DNA of 64,000 nt from Cyanobacteria bacterium UBA2855. Its GTDB lineage: Bacteria > Cyanobacteriota > Vampirovibrionia > Gastranaerophilales > Gastranaerophilaceae. The stretch covers positions 80,473-144,472 of the forward strand of contig DEFJ01000020.1 in NCBI GenBank assembly GCA_002350725.1, given 5' to 3'. Both the position numbers and the translations under genes were made by a program. The notes under the pieces are model-generated. The model did not search any database, had not been told where the DNA came from, and was given only the letters and a program-made list of their open reading frames with translations. Shown here one piece after another: positions 53,814 to 62,518 of the stretch; the first letter of the stretch is position 1, and each line of letters begins with the position of its first letter.

Positions 53814-55055
53814 ATGGGACAAACAATTGCAGAAAAAATTATATCAAAGCACGCCGGACATGACGTAAAGGCAGGAGAACTTGTAATAGCTAATGTAGAT
53901 GTTGCTGCGGTTCAAGACGGAACCGGTCCGTTGACAGTACAAGAATTTAAAAAACTTGGGGTTGATAAATTACATAATCCTGAAAGAAGTATTTTGTTTA
54001 TAGATCACGCATCGCCTAGTCCGAGAAAAGAATTATCAAATACACATAAGGTATTAAGAGAGTTTTCAAAAGAATATGGCGCAGTTCTGTCCGATGTTGG
54101 CGCCGGAGTTTGTCACCAACGTCTTGTTGAAACTTTTGTTAATCCCGGTGAAATACTTGTCGGTGCTGATTCTCATACTTGTACTTCAGGTGCGCTTGGC
54201 GCTTTTGCAACAGGTATGGGCTCAACTGATATTGCTGTTGCAATGGCATTAGGCAAAACTTGGTTAAAGGTGCCTGCAACTTTTAAAATCGAAGTAACGG
54301 GAACTTTCCGTCAAGGAATTTGTTCTAAAGATTTGATGCTATATTTGATAGGATTAATTGGTGCAGATGGTGCAACTTATAAAGCGTTGGAGTTTAGCGG
54401 CGATACTATTGAAAATATGTGTATGTCGGAGCGCTTTACGCTTGCTAATATGGCTGTTGAAGCTGGTGCAAAAGCAGGTCTTTTTGCTACTGATGAAAAA
54501 ACCAAAGCGTTTTTAAAAGAGCGCGGCAGAGAAGATAAATTTAAATTGATTGAGCCTGATGAAGATGCTATATACGAAAGAGTTATAAAAATATACGCTG
54601 AGGATATTCCTCATACTGTATCTTGCCCACATACGGTCGATAATACAAAGACCGCTGAGGAATTAAAAGATGTTAAAGTTGATCAAGTTTATGTCGGGAC
54701 TTGTACAAATGGCAGGATAGAGGATTTAAGAGTTGTTGCAGATATATTGAAAGGCAAAAAAATTAGTCATAATCTCAGGATGTTGATTTGTCCTGCGTCA
54801 AAAGACGTGTACTTAAAAGCGTTGGAGGAGGATTTAATAAAAATCTTTGTCGAAGCGAATGCTACAGTTTTACCACCCGGATGTGGTCCATGTGTTGGAG
54901 TTCATGCCGGAACTCTTGCTGACGGGGAGGTTTGTCTTGCCACACAAAACAGAAATTTTCAGGGCAGAATGGGTAATACAGAAGGCAATATATACCTTGC
55001 ATCACCGTATGTTGCAGCATACACTGCTCTTCGCGGATATATCTCAGATAAATAA
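53814..55055 (+). CDS. leuC: 3-isopropylmalate dehydratase large subunit (LeuC type)
   Basis: The 413-residue aconitase-fold protein has the three cysteines for the [4Fe-4S] cluster: VGTCTNGR, then PPGCGPCVG. The active-site HASPSPRKE-type region and GADSHTCTSGALGAFATGMGS are present. It fits the shorter LeuC2/homoaconitase-like group. It is far from leuD (5842-6333). AAGGAG precedes the ATG. Confidence 0.95.
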   Translation: MGQTIAEKIISKHAGHDVKAGELVIANVDVAAVQDGTGPLTVQEFKKLGVDKLHNPERSILFIDHASPSPRKELSNTHKVLREFSKEYGAVLSDVGAGVCHQRLVETFVNPGEILVGADSHTCTSGALGAFATGMGSTDIAVAMALGKTWLKVPATFKIEVTGTFRQGICSKDLMLYLIGLIGADGATYKALEFSGDTIENMCMSERFTLANMAVEAGAKAGLFATDEKTKAFLKERGREDKFKLIEPDEDAIYERVIKIYAEDIPHTVSCPHTVDNTKTAEELKDVKVDQVYVGTCTNGRIEDLRVVADILKGKKISHNLRMLICPASKDVYLKALEEDLIKIFVEANATVLPPGCGPCVGVHAGTLADGEVCLATQNRNFQGRMGNTEGNIYLASPYVAAYTALRGYISDK

Positions 55056-55153
55056 TTCAAATTATTATAGGTATAAAATAGTCCATAAGTTTTATAAATG
55101 TGCATAATTTATATCTGAAAAATCTTCTTATTATGTTAATAAGGAGATTTTTT

Positions 55154-55753
55154 ATGTCCTCTCAAAATACCCTATATAAAAACTTAAATCAATATCAACT
55201 GGTAGAACTCGCTCAAAAAGGTGATTTAAAAGCTCTTGAGGAGCTATTGAGAAATGAACAAAAAAATATTTTTGCAACTTTTTCTTATCTGTCTAATAAA
55301 CGAGAGGATGTTTTTGACCTTACGCAAGAGGCTATGCTAAAAGTTGCTAAGAATTTAAAAAATTTAAAAGAGCCGAAACACTTTAAAAGTTGGCTTAATA
55401 AAATTGTTACAAATCTTTTTTATGATGAATTAAGAAAATGTTCTCGCAGGCCGGATACGCTCTCTATTGATGACGATAATGATACCTGCGGGGCACATTC
55501 AATTGTAAATTCAATACCTGATACAAAATGCAAACCAAATGAAAAATGTATTTCTCTTGAACTTGAAGAAATAATAAGGGCAGAAATAAGCAATCTTCCG
55601 GGGCAATTTAAAATTGCTATTGTCTTAAGAGAGTTACAAGGGTTGAGTTATGAAGAAATTGCAGATATTACAAAATCAAGTATTGGTACCGTAAAGTCAA
55701 GAATTTCTCGTGCTCGTTCGAAATTACAAGATGGTTTGAAAAGTTATATATAA
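55154..55753 (+). CDS. ECF-type sigma factor
   Basis: The protein of about 199 residues has sigma region 2 (DVFDLTQEAMLKVAKNL, FKSWLNKIVTNLFYDELRK) and region 4 (LPGQFKIAIVLRELQGLSYE, then IGTVKSRISRARSKL). AAGGAG lies 8 bases before the ATG at 55154; the frame is open to 55100. The next gene, 13 bases on, encodes a zinc anti-sigma factor, so the pair probably forms a signal-responsive switch. Target promoters are unknown. Confidence 0.92.
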   Translation: MSSQNTLYKNLNQYQLVELAQKGDLKALEELLRNEQKNIFATFSYLSNKREDVFDLTQEAMLKVAKNLKNLKEPKHFKSWLNKIVTNLFYDELRKCSRRPDTLSIDDDNDTCGAHSIVNSIPDTKCKPNEKCISLELEEIIRAEISNLPGQFKIAIVLRELQGLSYEEIADITKSSIGTVKSRISRARSKLQDGLKSYI

Positions 55754-55766
55754 GGGAGGTGCAAGG

Positions 55767-56327
55767 GTGGAAAATTTAAGTTGTGGTCAAGTGATTGCTT
55801 TACTTTCATTTTATATTGATGAAAAATTAAATTCTAATCTTATGAAAAATATAGAATATCATTTAAATACGTGCAGTTTTTGTCGAAATAAATATATGCA
55901 ATTAAGGAAAATTTATGATAATTATGCAGATATAAAATCAAGAATTGAAGAGGATAATGACGAATACATTGTTGATGATGCCATTTACAGGAATCAACAA
56001 TATGAATTTTTTAAAGAAAATTTATCTGCCTATATTGATAACGAATTAAAAACAGAAGATAATTTAAGAGTAAAAAAAGCTGCTATTATTAACCCTATTG
56101 CGCGTACTGAACTTAAAAATATGTTGCTTTTTCAACAAACATTACATATGGCCTTTCAAAAAACCAAGAACAATCTAAAAAAAGATTTTAGTGGCGGTAT
56201 AATTTGCAAAATTAGGGATTCTTTACCAAAATTTAATGTAAACTCAGATCTGTCTGCTTGGGATAAGTTAATAAATATGCTTTCGAATTTTCTTAAATCA
56301 AGGGGTATTTTTTCTAATGGCAAATAA
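55767..56327 (+). CDS. Zinc-finger anti-sigma factor, soluble
   Basis: The 186-residue protein has the ZAS motif H-x3-C-x2-C (HLNTCSFC, about 29-36) near the N-terminus and a second similar helical segment (FFKENLSAYIDNELKTED, about 87-104) without the cysteines. Unlike most ZAS proteins it has no membrane segment, so it may sense a cytoplasmic signal such as redox. It starts with GTG after GGAGGTG and is coupled to the sigma gene. Confidence 0.85.
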   Translation: MENLSCGQVIALLSFYIDEKLNSNLMKNIEYHLNTCSFCRNKYMQLRKIYDNYADIKSRIEEDNDEYIVDDAIYRNQQYEFFKENLSAYIDNELKTEDNLRVKKAAIINPIARTELKNMLLFQQTLHMAFQKTKNNLKKDFSGGIICKIRDSLPKFNVNSDLSAWDKLINMLSNFLKSRGIFSNGK

Positions 56328-56358
56328 AAAGAGGATACCCTGCCGGATACCCTCTTTC
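56326..56358. terminator. Convergent terminator
   Basis: AAAGAGG and CCTCTTT at 56328-56334 and 56351-56357 pair across a partly paired loop, between the sigma/anti-sigma unit and rpmE. Confidence 0.6.
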
Positions 56359-56374
56359 AATCTTATATAAACAA

Positions 56375-56578
56375 TTACTTTTTGTTGCCGTAACGTTTAT
56401 TAAATCTTTCAACTCTACCTTCAGAGTCAAGAATTTTTTGTTGTCCTGTATAGAAAGGATGACATTTGTTACAAATTTCAACCGTAATACCTTCTGTTAC
56501 AGAACCTGTTTCAATTTCGTTACCACATACACATTTGATAACTGTTTTCTTATAATCAGGATGAATTCCGTCTTTCAT
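56375..56578 (-). CDS. rpmE: Ribosomal protein L31, zinc type
   Basis: The 67-residue protein has two cysteines in CVCG and two in CNKC (the four-cysteine zinc form), and the C-terminal GQQKILDSEGRVERFNKRYG of the family. Single-gene unit with an intergenic gap on both sides. Confidence 0.97.
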   Translation of the reverse strand: MKDGIHPDYKKTVIKCVCGNEIETGSVTEGITVEICNKCHPFYTGQQKILDSEGRVERFNKRYGNKK

Positions 56579-56696
56579 TACTTACCTCTTTCTTTGCTCA
56601 AGATTCCAAACTTGATGTTTTGTATATTTCGACCTGTACAATACTATCATACTCAAAATTTATTCGCAAGTATTTATTAAGAAGATTTATTTGTTC

Positions 56697-57104
56697 TTAA
56701 TCCTTGAAGTTAGATAGTATAATTTTTGAGAACCAAGGAAGGAAAGCATAAACACCCATAAACGAAAATACTGCCAGATATAAAACAGTTCCGTATATAA
56801 TTATTTGCATTGCCGAATACCCGAATAAATATGGCATATTAAACCAATATACAAGCTGTCTTATAATCCTGTTCAGCAATGGAATATAGCTTAGGATGTT
56901 TACTGTGAACCAGAATACTGTATTTACAAGCACATAGCATAGCGTCACAAATATTGATTGCAGAATATTAAACATTAAGAATTTTCTTGGAAAATTTTGC
57001 CTAAATGCACAAGCTATCAGCCAAAACATCCCGACAATTCCGCCTGTTAGGTAGGAAAACCCTGCAATCAAACGTTCCTGTATAGAGGGTACTTTTTCTG
57101 TCAT
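56697..57104 (-). CDS. Small multi-pass membrane protein (Tic20-like?)
   Basis: The 135-residue protein has about four membrane helices. The layout RERLIAG-type start, FPRKFLMFNILQSIFVTLCY, and a Pro/aromatic-rich end recalls the cyanobacterial/plastid Tic20-like family, in which a soluble end with R-F-N and a buried Gln-Ala recur; the match is not strong. It starts in the stop codon of the TPR gene (TAATG overlap) and is coupled to it. Confidence 0.65.
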   Translation of the reverse strand: MTEKVPSIQERLIAGFSYLTGGIVGMFWLIACAFRQNFPRKFLMFNILQSIFVTLCYVLVNTVFWFTVNILSYIPLLNRIIRQLVYWFNMPYLFGYSAMQIIIYGTVLYLAVFSFMGVYAFLPWFSKIILSNFKD

Positions 57105-58171
57105 TATCCCTCAACCTCGCCGGAGTGCTTTTTATCTATATATTCGTCCATAACAAGGTTATATACAAGCTTATGCTCATCATTTGTAGGCTCAAGATTT
57201 ATTGCTGCCCTATATGCTGCAATTGCTTTTTCAATGTCCCCTTCAAGATAATGCCCATTCCCTAATAGCAAATATGTACCTGCATCGTTTGGAGCAAAAT
57301 GAAGTATGTTTTTATAAATTTCTACAGCCTCTGAAACTCTTCCAATGTTTGCAAGCAAGTTTGCTTTTAATTGGTATGCGTTTACTTGCTTTGGCTCAAG
57401 TTCAATTGCTTTATCATATATTTTTAGAGCTTCTTCATTCTCACCAAACTCAGAATGTGCAATAGCGTAACAAAGTAATACCCTGTAATTGTTATCGCCT
57501 TCTAATTTGAGAGCTTTTTCAAAATAAGAATAGGCTTCCTCTTTTTTACTCATAAGTGCATATGTGTTACCTATACACATAGCTACTGTTTTGTTGTCAA
57601 TATCTAAATCATAAACTCTTTTGTACAAATCAAGCGCTGTTTCGTAATCAAAAAGTTTAAAGCAAACATTACCCATATCTACAAGAGCTGTAATATTTTT
57701 AGGATCAATTGCCAATGCCTTCTCGTAGTATGCCTTTGACTCAATATATTCTTCATTATCTTGGTATAAAAGCGCAATAGCATTATACAATTCCGGGTTT
57801 TGAGAATTTAAATCTAATGCTCTATTATAATAGAACAAAGCTTTTGGAAAATTTTTCCACTCGGCAAATACATTTCCGATATTGTAGTATATCAGGTAAT
57901 TTTTAGGATTAATATCAAGTGCTTTATTGTAGTATTGCAAAGATTTTCTGAAATCTTTTTCGTAATACCACATTGTACCCATGCCGACAAGAGCTTGAAC
58001 ATCATCCGGTTTTATTGCAAGAATACTCTCTAATACAGATATAACTTTGTCGTAATCCTGAATTTCCATATATAATCTTGATAATTTATGATAATGTTCC
58101 AAATTATGCGGTTCTTGTGACATTTGCATAATTGTATCGTTAATTTGTTTTTCTAATTCTTGTCTTTCCAT
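57104..58171 (-). CDS. Tetratricopeptide-repeat protein
   Basis: The 355-residue protein consists almost entirely of about ten TPRs (for example LVGMGTMWYYEKDFRKSLQY and YYNIGNVFAEWKNFPKALFY). It has no signal peptide, so it is cytoplasmic and probably a scaffold. It lies between rsfS upstream and a small membrane protein that overlaps its end. Confidence 0.92.
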   Translation of the reverse strand: MERQELEKQINDTIMQMSQEPHNLEHYHKLSRLYMEIQDYDKVISVLESILAIKPDDVQALVGMGTMWYYEKDFRKSLQYYNKALDINPKNYLIYYNIGNVFAEWKNFPKALFYYNRALDLNSQNPELYNAIALLYQDNEEYIESKAYYEKALAIDPKNITALVDMGNVCFKLFDYETALDLYKRVYDLDIDNKTVAMCIGNTYALMSKKEEAYSYFEKALKLEGDNNYRVLLCYAIAHSEFGENEEALKIYDKAIELEPKQVNAYQLKANLLANIGRVSEAVEIYKNILHFAPNDAGTYLLLGNGHYLEGDIEKAIAAYRAAINLEPTNDEHKLVYNLVMDEYIDKKHSGEVEG

Positions 58172-58186
58172 AATGTTTACTCTCTA

Positions 58187-58582
58187 TTATTTCTCGTAAA
58201 TTGTGTATTCTTCCGATAATTCTTTCCATTCGGCTTCCGAAACACTGAATGCGTGGCTCCAGAATTTTTCTATAGCATAAGTTTCTCGTTCATCTTTATG
58301 TAAAATATGGACAACTACATCTCCATAATCCAATAAGTTCCATCTGTTTTTTGCATCGTTTTCGGCTCTTAATGGTAATCTGTTAAAGACTTTTTTGATA
58401 TTTTCTTTTACCGTTTCCATTAGTGCTTTGACTTGAGGGGTTGAGTCACCCGTAACTATAACAAAGTAATCTGCCAAGGATGAAACATGTCCGATATTTA
58501 ATATGGCAATATCTTTCCCTAATTTATCATCTAAAAAACGAGCGATAACGCTTGCTAATTTTTTTGAGTCTATTTCTGTCAC
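58187..58582 (-). CDS. rsfS: Ribosome silencing factor RsfS
   Basis: The 131-residue protein is RsfS/Iojap, which binds ribosomal protein L14 and blocks subunit joining when nutrients are scarce. Diagnostic segments are DYFVIVTGDSTPQVKALMETV and LLDYGDVVVHILHKDER with the ALSVSEAEW-like end. It is the first gene of a leftward run. Confidence 0.96.
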   Translation of the reverse strand: MTEIDSKKLASVIARFLDDKLGKDIAILNIGHVSSLADYFVIVTGDSTPQVKALMETVKENIKKVFNRLPLRAENDAKNRWNLLDYGDVVVHILHKDERETYAIEKFWSHAFSVSEAEWKELSEEYTIYEK

Positions 58583-58671
58583 AATAAATGCCTCTCTTAC
58601 TTTTTAGTATATCAAATTTTTCTGTGTATGGCAATATACATAGATATTTATGACGTAATTTCTATATTAAA

Positions 58672-58702
58672 TAAAAAAAAGACTCATGATGAGTCTTTTT
58701 AA
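58672..58702 (-). terminator. Terminator of tRNA-Leu
   Basis: GACTCATGATGAGTC is a near-perfect palindrome with A-run and T-run on either side, directly after the tRNA end on the minus strand. Confidence 0.8.
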
Positions 58703-58703
58703 T

Positions 58704-58790
58704 TGCTCCAGGCCAGACTTGAACTGGCACCGAGGTTGAGCCCCGATCGGATTTTAAGTCCGACGCGTCTACCGATTCCGCCACTGGAGC
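58704..58790 (-). tRNA. tRNA-Leu (anticodon TAA)
   Basis: The 87-base molecule on the minus strand has acceptor GCTCCAG, a long D-arm, anticodon stem TCGGA/TCCGA around CTTAAAA (anticodon TAA), a long variable arm typical of leucine tRNA, and T-arm GCCAG-TTCAAGT-CTGGC. The 3' CCA is not encoded, unlike the Glu and His tRNAs here. Confidence 0.95.
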
Positions 58791-58842
58791 ATGTAAGTTT
58801 TATTCTTAATGCTATCTTACGGCTCTGTGCAAAACACATACG

Positions 58843-58884
58843 CATTACAAATTAAATTTTATAAAAAAAATTTTGTAATGTCAA
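58843..58884. repeat. AT-rich inverted repeat in the 58791-58985 gap
   Basis: CATTACAAA and the matching TTTTGTAATG lie on either side of an A-run. This 195-base gap holds no gene, and I see nothing else in it except a very AT-rich stretch before the next gene. It may be a terminator-like or promoter-proximal hairpin. Confidence 0.4.
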
Positions 58885-58985
58885 TCTGTTATATTTTTTC
58901 TAATTTATTAAATTATGTAACAATTTTTTTAAATAAATCAATTATATAACTAATATATACTTTATATCTTTAGAGAGGTATAAAT

Positions 58986-59876
58986 ATGGGTGCTTTAGAT
59001 AGTTTACAAACATTTTTTAATAAAGTTGGCGGATTAGTCACCGCTGCGGATGCTTTTTCTCAACAAGGAAGAGGATATCCGATGGCAGGATACGGCATGT
59101 ATGGTATGTATGGACCAAGTGTTTGGACTGTCGGTGGTTGTTTTGGCGGTCAACAATCTCAAATGCCGCTCCCTTCTGCCGGTAATTGGGATTCTGTAGG
59201 TTCTAATGGTGGTTATACCGGTGCATATTCTAATTACGGACAATATGGTAATGGTTCTCAGGCTTGTCAGGAACTGCAAAACGAGATAAATGCTGCTATA
59301 GCTAATGCCGGTAAATCATTGACAGGTTCTCAAGCTATTTCGGCAGGACAAGCTTCCCCGCAGGCTCAAAATGCTGATGCAGATGCCGCACAAACAACTT
59401 TATCTGACAACCAAAAAGCGGGTTTAGATGCTTTAAAGACTGGTAATGATTCAACAATAGCGGATGAAGCATCTGATAAAAGCAAATATAACAGCAGCTT
59501 ATTAGCTTTTTCAAAAGAATTAATAAAATCTATGAATAATAATGCGGATGCTGATGGTTTGAGTAAAGAACAATTTACTGCTCTATATAAGTCTTACCTG
59601 GCTGAGTCCGGTAAAACCGATGCTCAACTCAGTGCGGATGCAGAAAAAGCATTCAATACCTTAAATATAGCGAATGACAATGATAAACTGGATGAAAAAG
59701 AAGTTGCAGTTATGTTAGCTGCATTAGATGAAAAAGACAGTACGCAAGGTGCTGACGGACAAATTAAAAAAGAAGGTGCGAAAGCTTTCTTTGAACAACT
59801 GACTCAAGCTACCGATACCGCAAGCTCTTTTATTTATGATGTAACTAACAGATTGTTTGGAGAAGATCAAGCATAA
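58986..59876 (+). CDS. EF-hand-like protein with a Gly/Tyr-rich head
   Basis: In the 296-residue protein, residues 1-95 are rich in Gly, Tyr, Ser and Met (AGYGMYGMYGPS), of low complexity. The second half is helical with EF-hand-like loops (NADADGLSKEQF, about 190; NDNDKLDEKEV, about 232). No classical signal peptide is present. It may be surface-exposed or a secreted structural protein. A strong GAGAGG ribosome site precedes the ATG. It converges with csaB with a 2-base gap. Confidence 0.75.
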   Translation: MGALDSLQTFFNKVGGLVTAADAFSQQGRGYPMAGYGMYGMYGPSVWTVGGCFGGQQSQMPLPSAGNWDSVGSNGGYTGAYSNYGQYGNGSQACQELQNEINAAIANAGKSLTGSQAISAGQASPQAQNADADAAQTTLSDNQKAGLDALKTGNDSTIADEASDKSKYNSSLLAFSKELIKSMNNNADADGLSKEQFTALYKSYLAESGKTDAQLSADAEKAFNTLNIANDNDKLDEKEVAVMLAALDEKDSTQGADGQIKKEGAKAFFEQLTQATDTASSFIYDVTNRLFGEDQA

Positions 59877-59878
59877 CT

Positions 59879-60901
59879 TTATACGAAGAAGTTATCAAAA
59901 TATTCCCATTCAAATTGTTGGTTTGCGCAATAATTCATCAAATCTTCAGGGTTAAGCTGTAATAATCTTTCAAATGGCGGGTCCATATCTTCGTCAATTG
60001 ATATAGTCAATAGCGGTAAAAATGCATCATATGCCAATTTTTCAACTTTTGCATCATAATTTATCGCTAACGTTTTGACTCCGGTTTTAATCGACACAAG
60101 AACCGCGTGAAATCTCATTGCAATCATGTATTCTAATCTGGATATTTTTAAAATCATGTCGTTTCCCGATATATTGTGAATAATTTGAGTTTTAACCCCG
60201 GGGGATATAGTTTTTAGCATTTTCTCAAATTTTTTGCAAATTTCATAATCAATACTTTCTTGAAATACATATAATTCTATAGCTTTATCCCCAAAGTACG
60301 TTATAACTTGCCTTGCAAGAGTAAATAAAAATGCATCATCTATCGAGCGGAAAGCTCTCAATTGCACTCCAACAACTTCTTCTTTTTCGCCAATCGGAAA
60401 GTCTACGGAAAAAACAGGGTCAGACACCAATTCTGCTTGAATCCCGTTATCCAAAAGATACATTTGACTTTTTAAATCTCTTACGGTAATCATTTGGCAC
60501 TTGTTAAGTAATCCAAATACTAATTTTTTTGAATAATCTCTTATTAGTGGTCCAATGCCTTGTGCAAAAATGATTACATCTTTTTTCATAACTTGAGCCA
60601 AATATATAACAAAACAGTAGTATAATAGGCTCTTAAAACTTGTAATATCTTGTAGCAGGCTTCCTCCGCCGGATATTAATACATCACAGGATGAAACGGC
60701 TGATAATAATCCAAGCAAACTAAAATTCTTTACAGCTCTGACCCCAAAAGATTTTGATGTTTTAAAAGGATTATTTGATAATACTGTTATATCTATTTCA
60801 GGATCTAATCTTCTCAGGTGGTCTATTAATACCCCAAGAATTGCTTCATCACCAAAGTTGTCATATCCGTAATATCCTGATATTAATACACGTCTACCCA
60901 C
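59879..60901 (-). CDS. csaB: Polysaccharide pyruvyl transferase (CsaB family)
   Basis: The 340-residue protein adds pyruvate ketals to cell-wall polysaccharides, marking them for S-layer proteins in some bacteria. Diagnostic segments are GYYGYDNFGDEAIL at the N-terminus and SGGGSLLQD, with IIFAQGIGPL and the C-terminal YMIAMRFHAVLVSIKTG. It starts with GTG. It lies 3 bases after the kinase gene. Confidence 0.9.
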   Translation of the reverse strand: MGRRVLISGYYGYDNFGDEAILGVLIDHLRRLDPEIDITVLSNNPFKTSKSFGVRAVKNFSLLGLLSAVSSCDVLISGGGSLLQDITSFKSLLYYCFVIYLAQVMKKDVIIFAQGIGPLIRDYSKKLVFGLLNKCQMITVRDLKSQMYLLDNGIQAELVSDPVFSVDFPIGEKEEVVGVQLRAFRSIDDAFLFTLARQVITYFGDKAIELYVFQESIDYEICKKFEKMLKTISPGVKTQIIHNISGNDMILKISRLEYMIAMRFHAVLVSIKTGVKTLAINYDAKVEKLAYDAFLPLLTISIDEDMDPPFERLLQLNPEDLMNYCANQQFEWEYFDNFFV

Positions 60902-60904
60902 TAT

Positions 60905-61849
60905 TTATGAACCCCTTTTAAAAATTGAAAAAACTTCACCTGCATATGGAACTGATTTTATTGCACCTATTCCTTTTGCTTGTAAACCTGCGACTACTGA
61001 GGCCAAATTAGTTGCCTCATTTGGAGTGTAGCCATGAGTTATTCCGTACATAAATGCCCCATTAAAAGCATCTCCGGAACATGTTGTATCAACAACTTCT
61101 TTTGTGTAAAATTCACAAAATTCTATATTCCCGTTTACTCCTGTATAGTATCCGCCCTTTTCGCTCGATTTAAGGACTACAATGTTTACGCCCATATCCC
61201 ATATATTACGTATAATATTTTCTATGGAATCTAATTCTAATATGCTTCCGGTATCATGTTTTGTACTCATAAATAAAATATCAACATTAGTTATAACTTT
61301 GTGGAAATTTTCTTTAGCGGTTTCCGGTGTATGCACAAATGAAGAATAGTTTGGGTCATAGGCCGTCAAAACTCCGTGTTTTTTAGCAAATTCATATGCT
61401 TTTAAAACCGCTTCTCCTGATGATAACGAAATTGATTGTGTTGTTCCTGTTGTGTATACTATCTTAGCGCAGGATATATAATCTTCATTTATATCATCAA
61501 TTGAAATCTTTGATTGTGCTACTTTTTTTCTGTAATATATAATTTCTTTTTCTTGTACGCTTGGTCTTGTTATAAAGTAAAACCCATTTGGTTCGTTTGA
61601 TATTTTAACTTGTGAGATATCTAAACCTTCAGAAACCCAGCTGTCCATCAGGTAATCTTTGAAGGGGTCATTACCGACTCTGGTTATAAAACCGACTTTA
61701 GCTCCTAATCTGGATGCCGCAACGGCTGAAACTAAGCTATCACCTCCGTAATATTTGTATAAGCATTTTGTATTAGATAAATTTGTATCACTTGAAAGCT
61801 CTATTAAGCTTTCTCCGATAGTTATAATATCTAATGATTGATTTTCCAT
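60905..61849 (-). CDS. kdgK: 2-keto-3-deoxygluconate kinase (PfkB family)
   Basis: The 314-residue ribokinase-type protein has the GDSLVSAVAASRLGAKVGF segment, FITRVGNDPF and the C-terminal DTTCSGDAFNGAFM with the catalytic Asp. Its position right after eda supports 2-keto-3-deoxygluconate phosphorylation, but a related sugar kinase cannot be excluded. The start lies 1 base after the eda stop. Confidence 0.85.
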   Translation of the reverse strand: MENQSLDIITIGESLIELSSDTNLSNTKCLYKYYGGDSLVSAVAASRLGAKVGFITRVGNDPFKDYLMDSWVSEGLDISQVKISNEPNGFYFITRPSVQEKEIIYYRKKVAQSKISIDDINEDYISCAKIVYTTGTTQSISLSSGEAVLKAYEFAKKHGVLTAYDPNYSSFVHTPETAKENFHKVITNVDILFMSTKHDTGSILELDSIENIIRNIWDMGVNIVVLKSSEKGGYYTGVNGNIEFCEFYTKEVVDTTCSGDAFNGAFMYGITHGYTPNEATNLASVVAGLQAKGIGAIKSVPYAGEVFSIFKRGS

Positions 61850-61850
61850 G

Positions 61851-62459
61851 CTATCCTCTCGCTTTTTTTAATAAATAACTTGCACGTTTTGTTATTTCGG
61901 AGTAGGAACGATTTTCGTATAAATCTCTGCCTATACCGACGGCATAAGCTCCTGCTTTTAAATATGCCTGAGTTTCATTTATTTTAACATTTCCTTGAAC
62001 AAGAACCTTTAAAAATGGCATTGGTCTCAATAAATCTTCTACATAAAGAACGCCGCCAATTGCTGTAATAGGATAAAGCTTTATGAGCGGGACTCTTGCT
62101 TTCCATGCCGAATAAGCTTCATTTGCGGTAGAAGCTCCTGCAATCAAGGGGATTTGTCTGTCTTTTGATATCTTTACCAAATTCATCTGAAAAATTGGTG
62201 ACGATAATATTTTAGCTCCTGCCTCCATTGCTATTTGTGCTTGATATGAAGTTATAATGCCGCCTGCGCATACAGTTACTTCGTCTGCAATTTCCTCTAT
62301 TGCCTTAAATGTTTCAAGAGTATCAATATTAATCTCAAGAATTTTTATTCCGGCATCAATAAGAGCTTTTGCCGTATTTACAATTACGTCTTGTTTTTTA
62401 CTTCTTATTATTGGAAAAACTTTTTCCTCGCCAAGTTGTTCTATTAAATTTTTATTCAT
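61851..62459 (-). CDS. eda: KDPG/KHG aldolase
   Basis: Cleaves 2-keto-3-deoxy-6-phosphogluconate to pyruvate and glyceraldehyde-3-phosphate. In the protein of about 202 residues, the catalytic Glu lies in ILEINIDTLET and the Schiff-base Lys in LIKLYPITAIGG. The start at 62459 has AAAGGA; a longer frame to 62483 lacks one. It heads an operon with kdgK and csaB. Confidence 0.93.
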   Translation of the reverse strand: MNKNLIEQLGEEKVFPIIRSKKQDVIVNTAKALIDAGIKILEINIDTLETFKAIEEIADEVTVCAGGIITSYQAQIAMEAGAKILSSPIFQMNLVKISKDRQIPLIAGASTANEAYSAWKARVPLIKLYPITAIGGVLYVEDLLRPMPFLKVLVQGNVKINETQAYLKAGAYAVGIGRDLYENRSYSEITKRASYLLKKARG

Positions 62460-62518
62460 AAATTGTCCTTTTATAAAATTCATTATATCATAAATGTAGG
62501 AAGAGGGATAGATATAGC

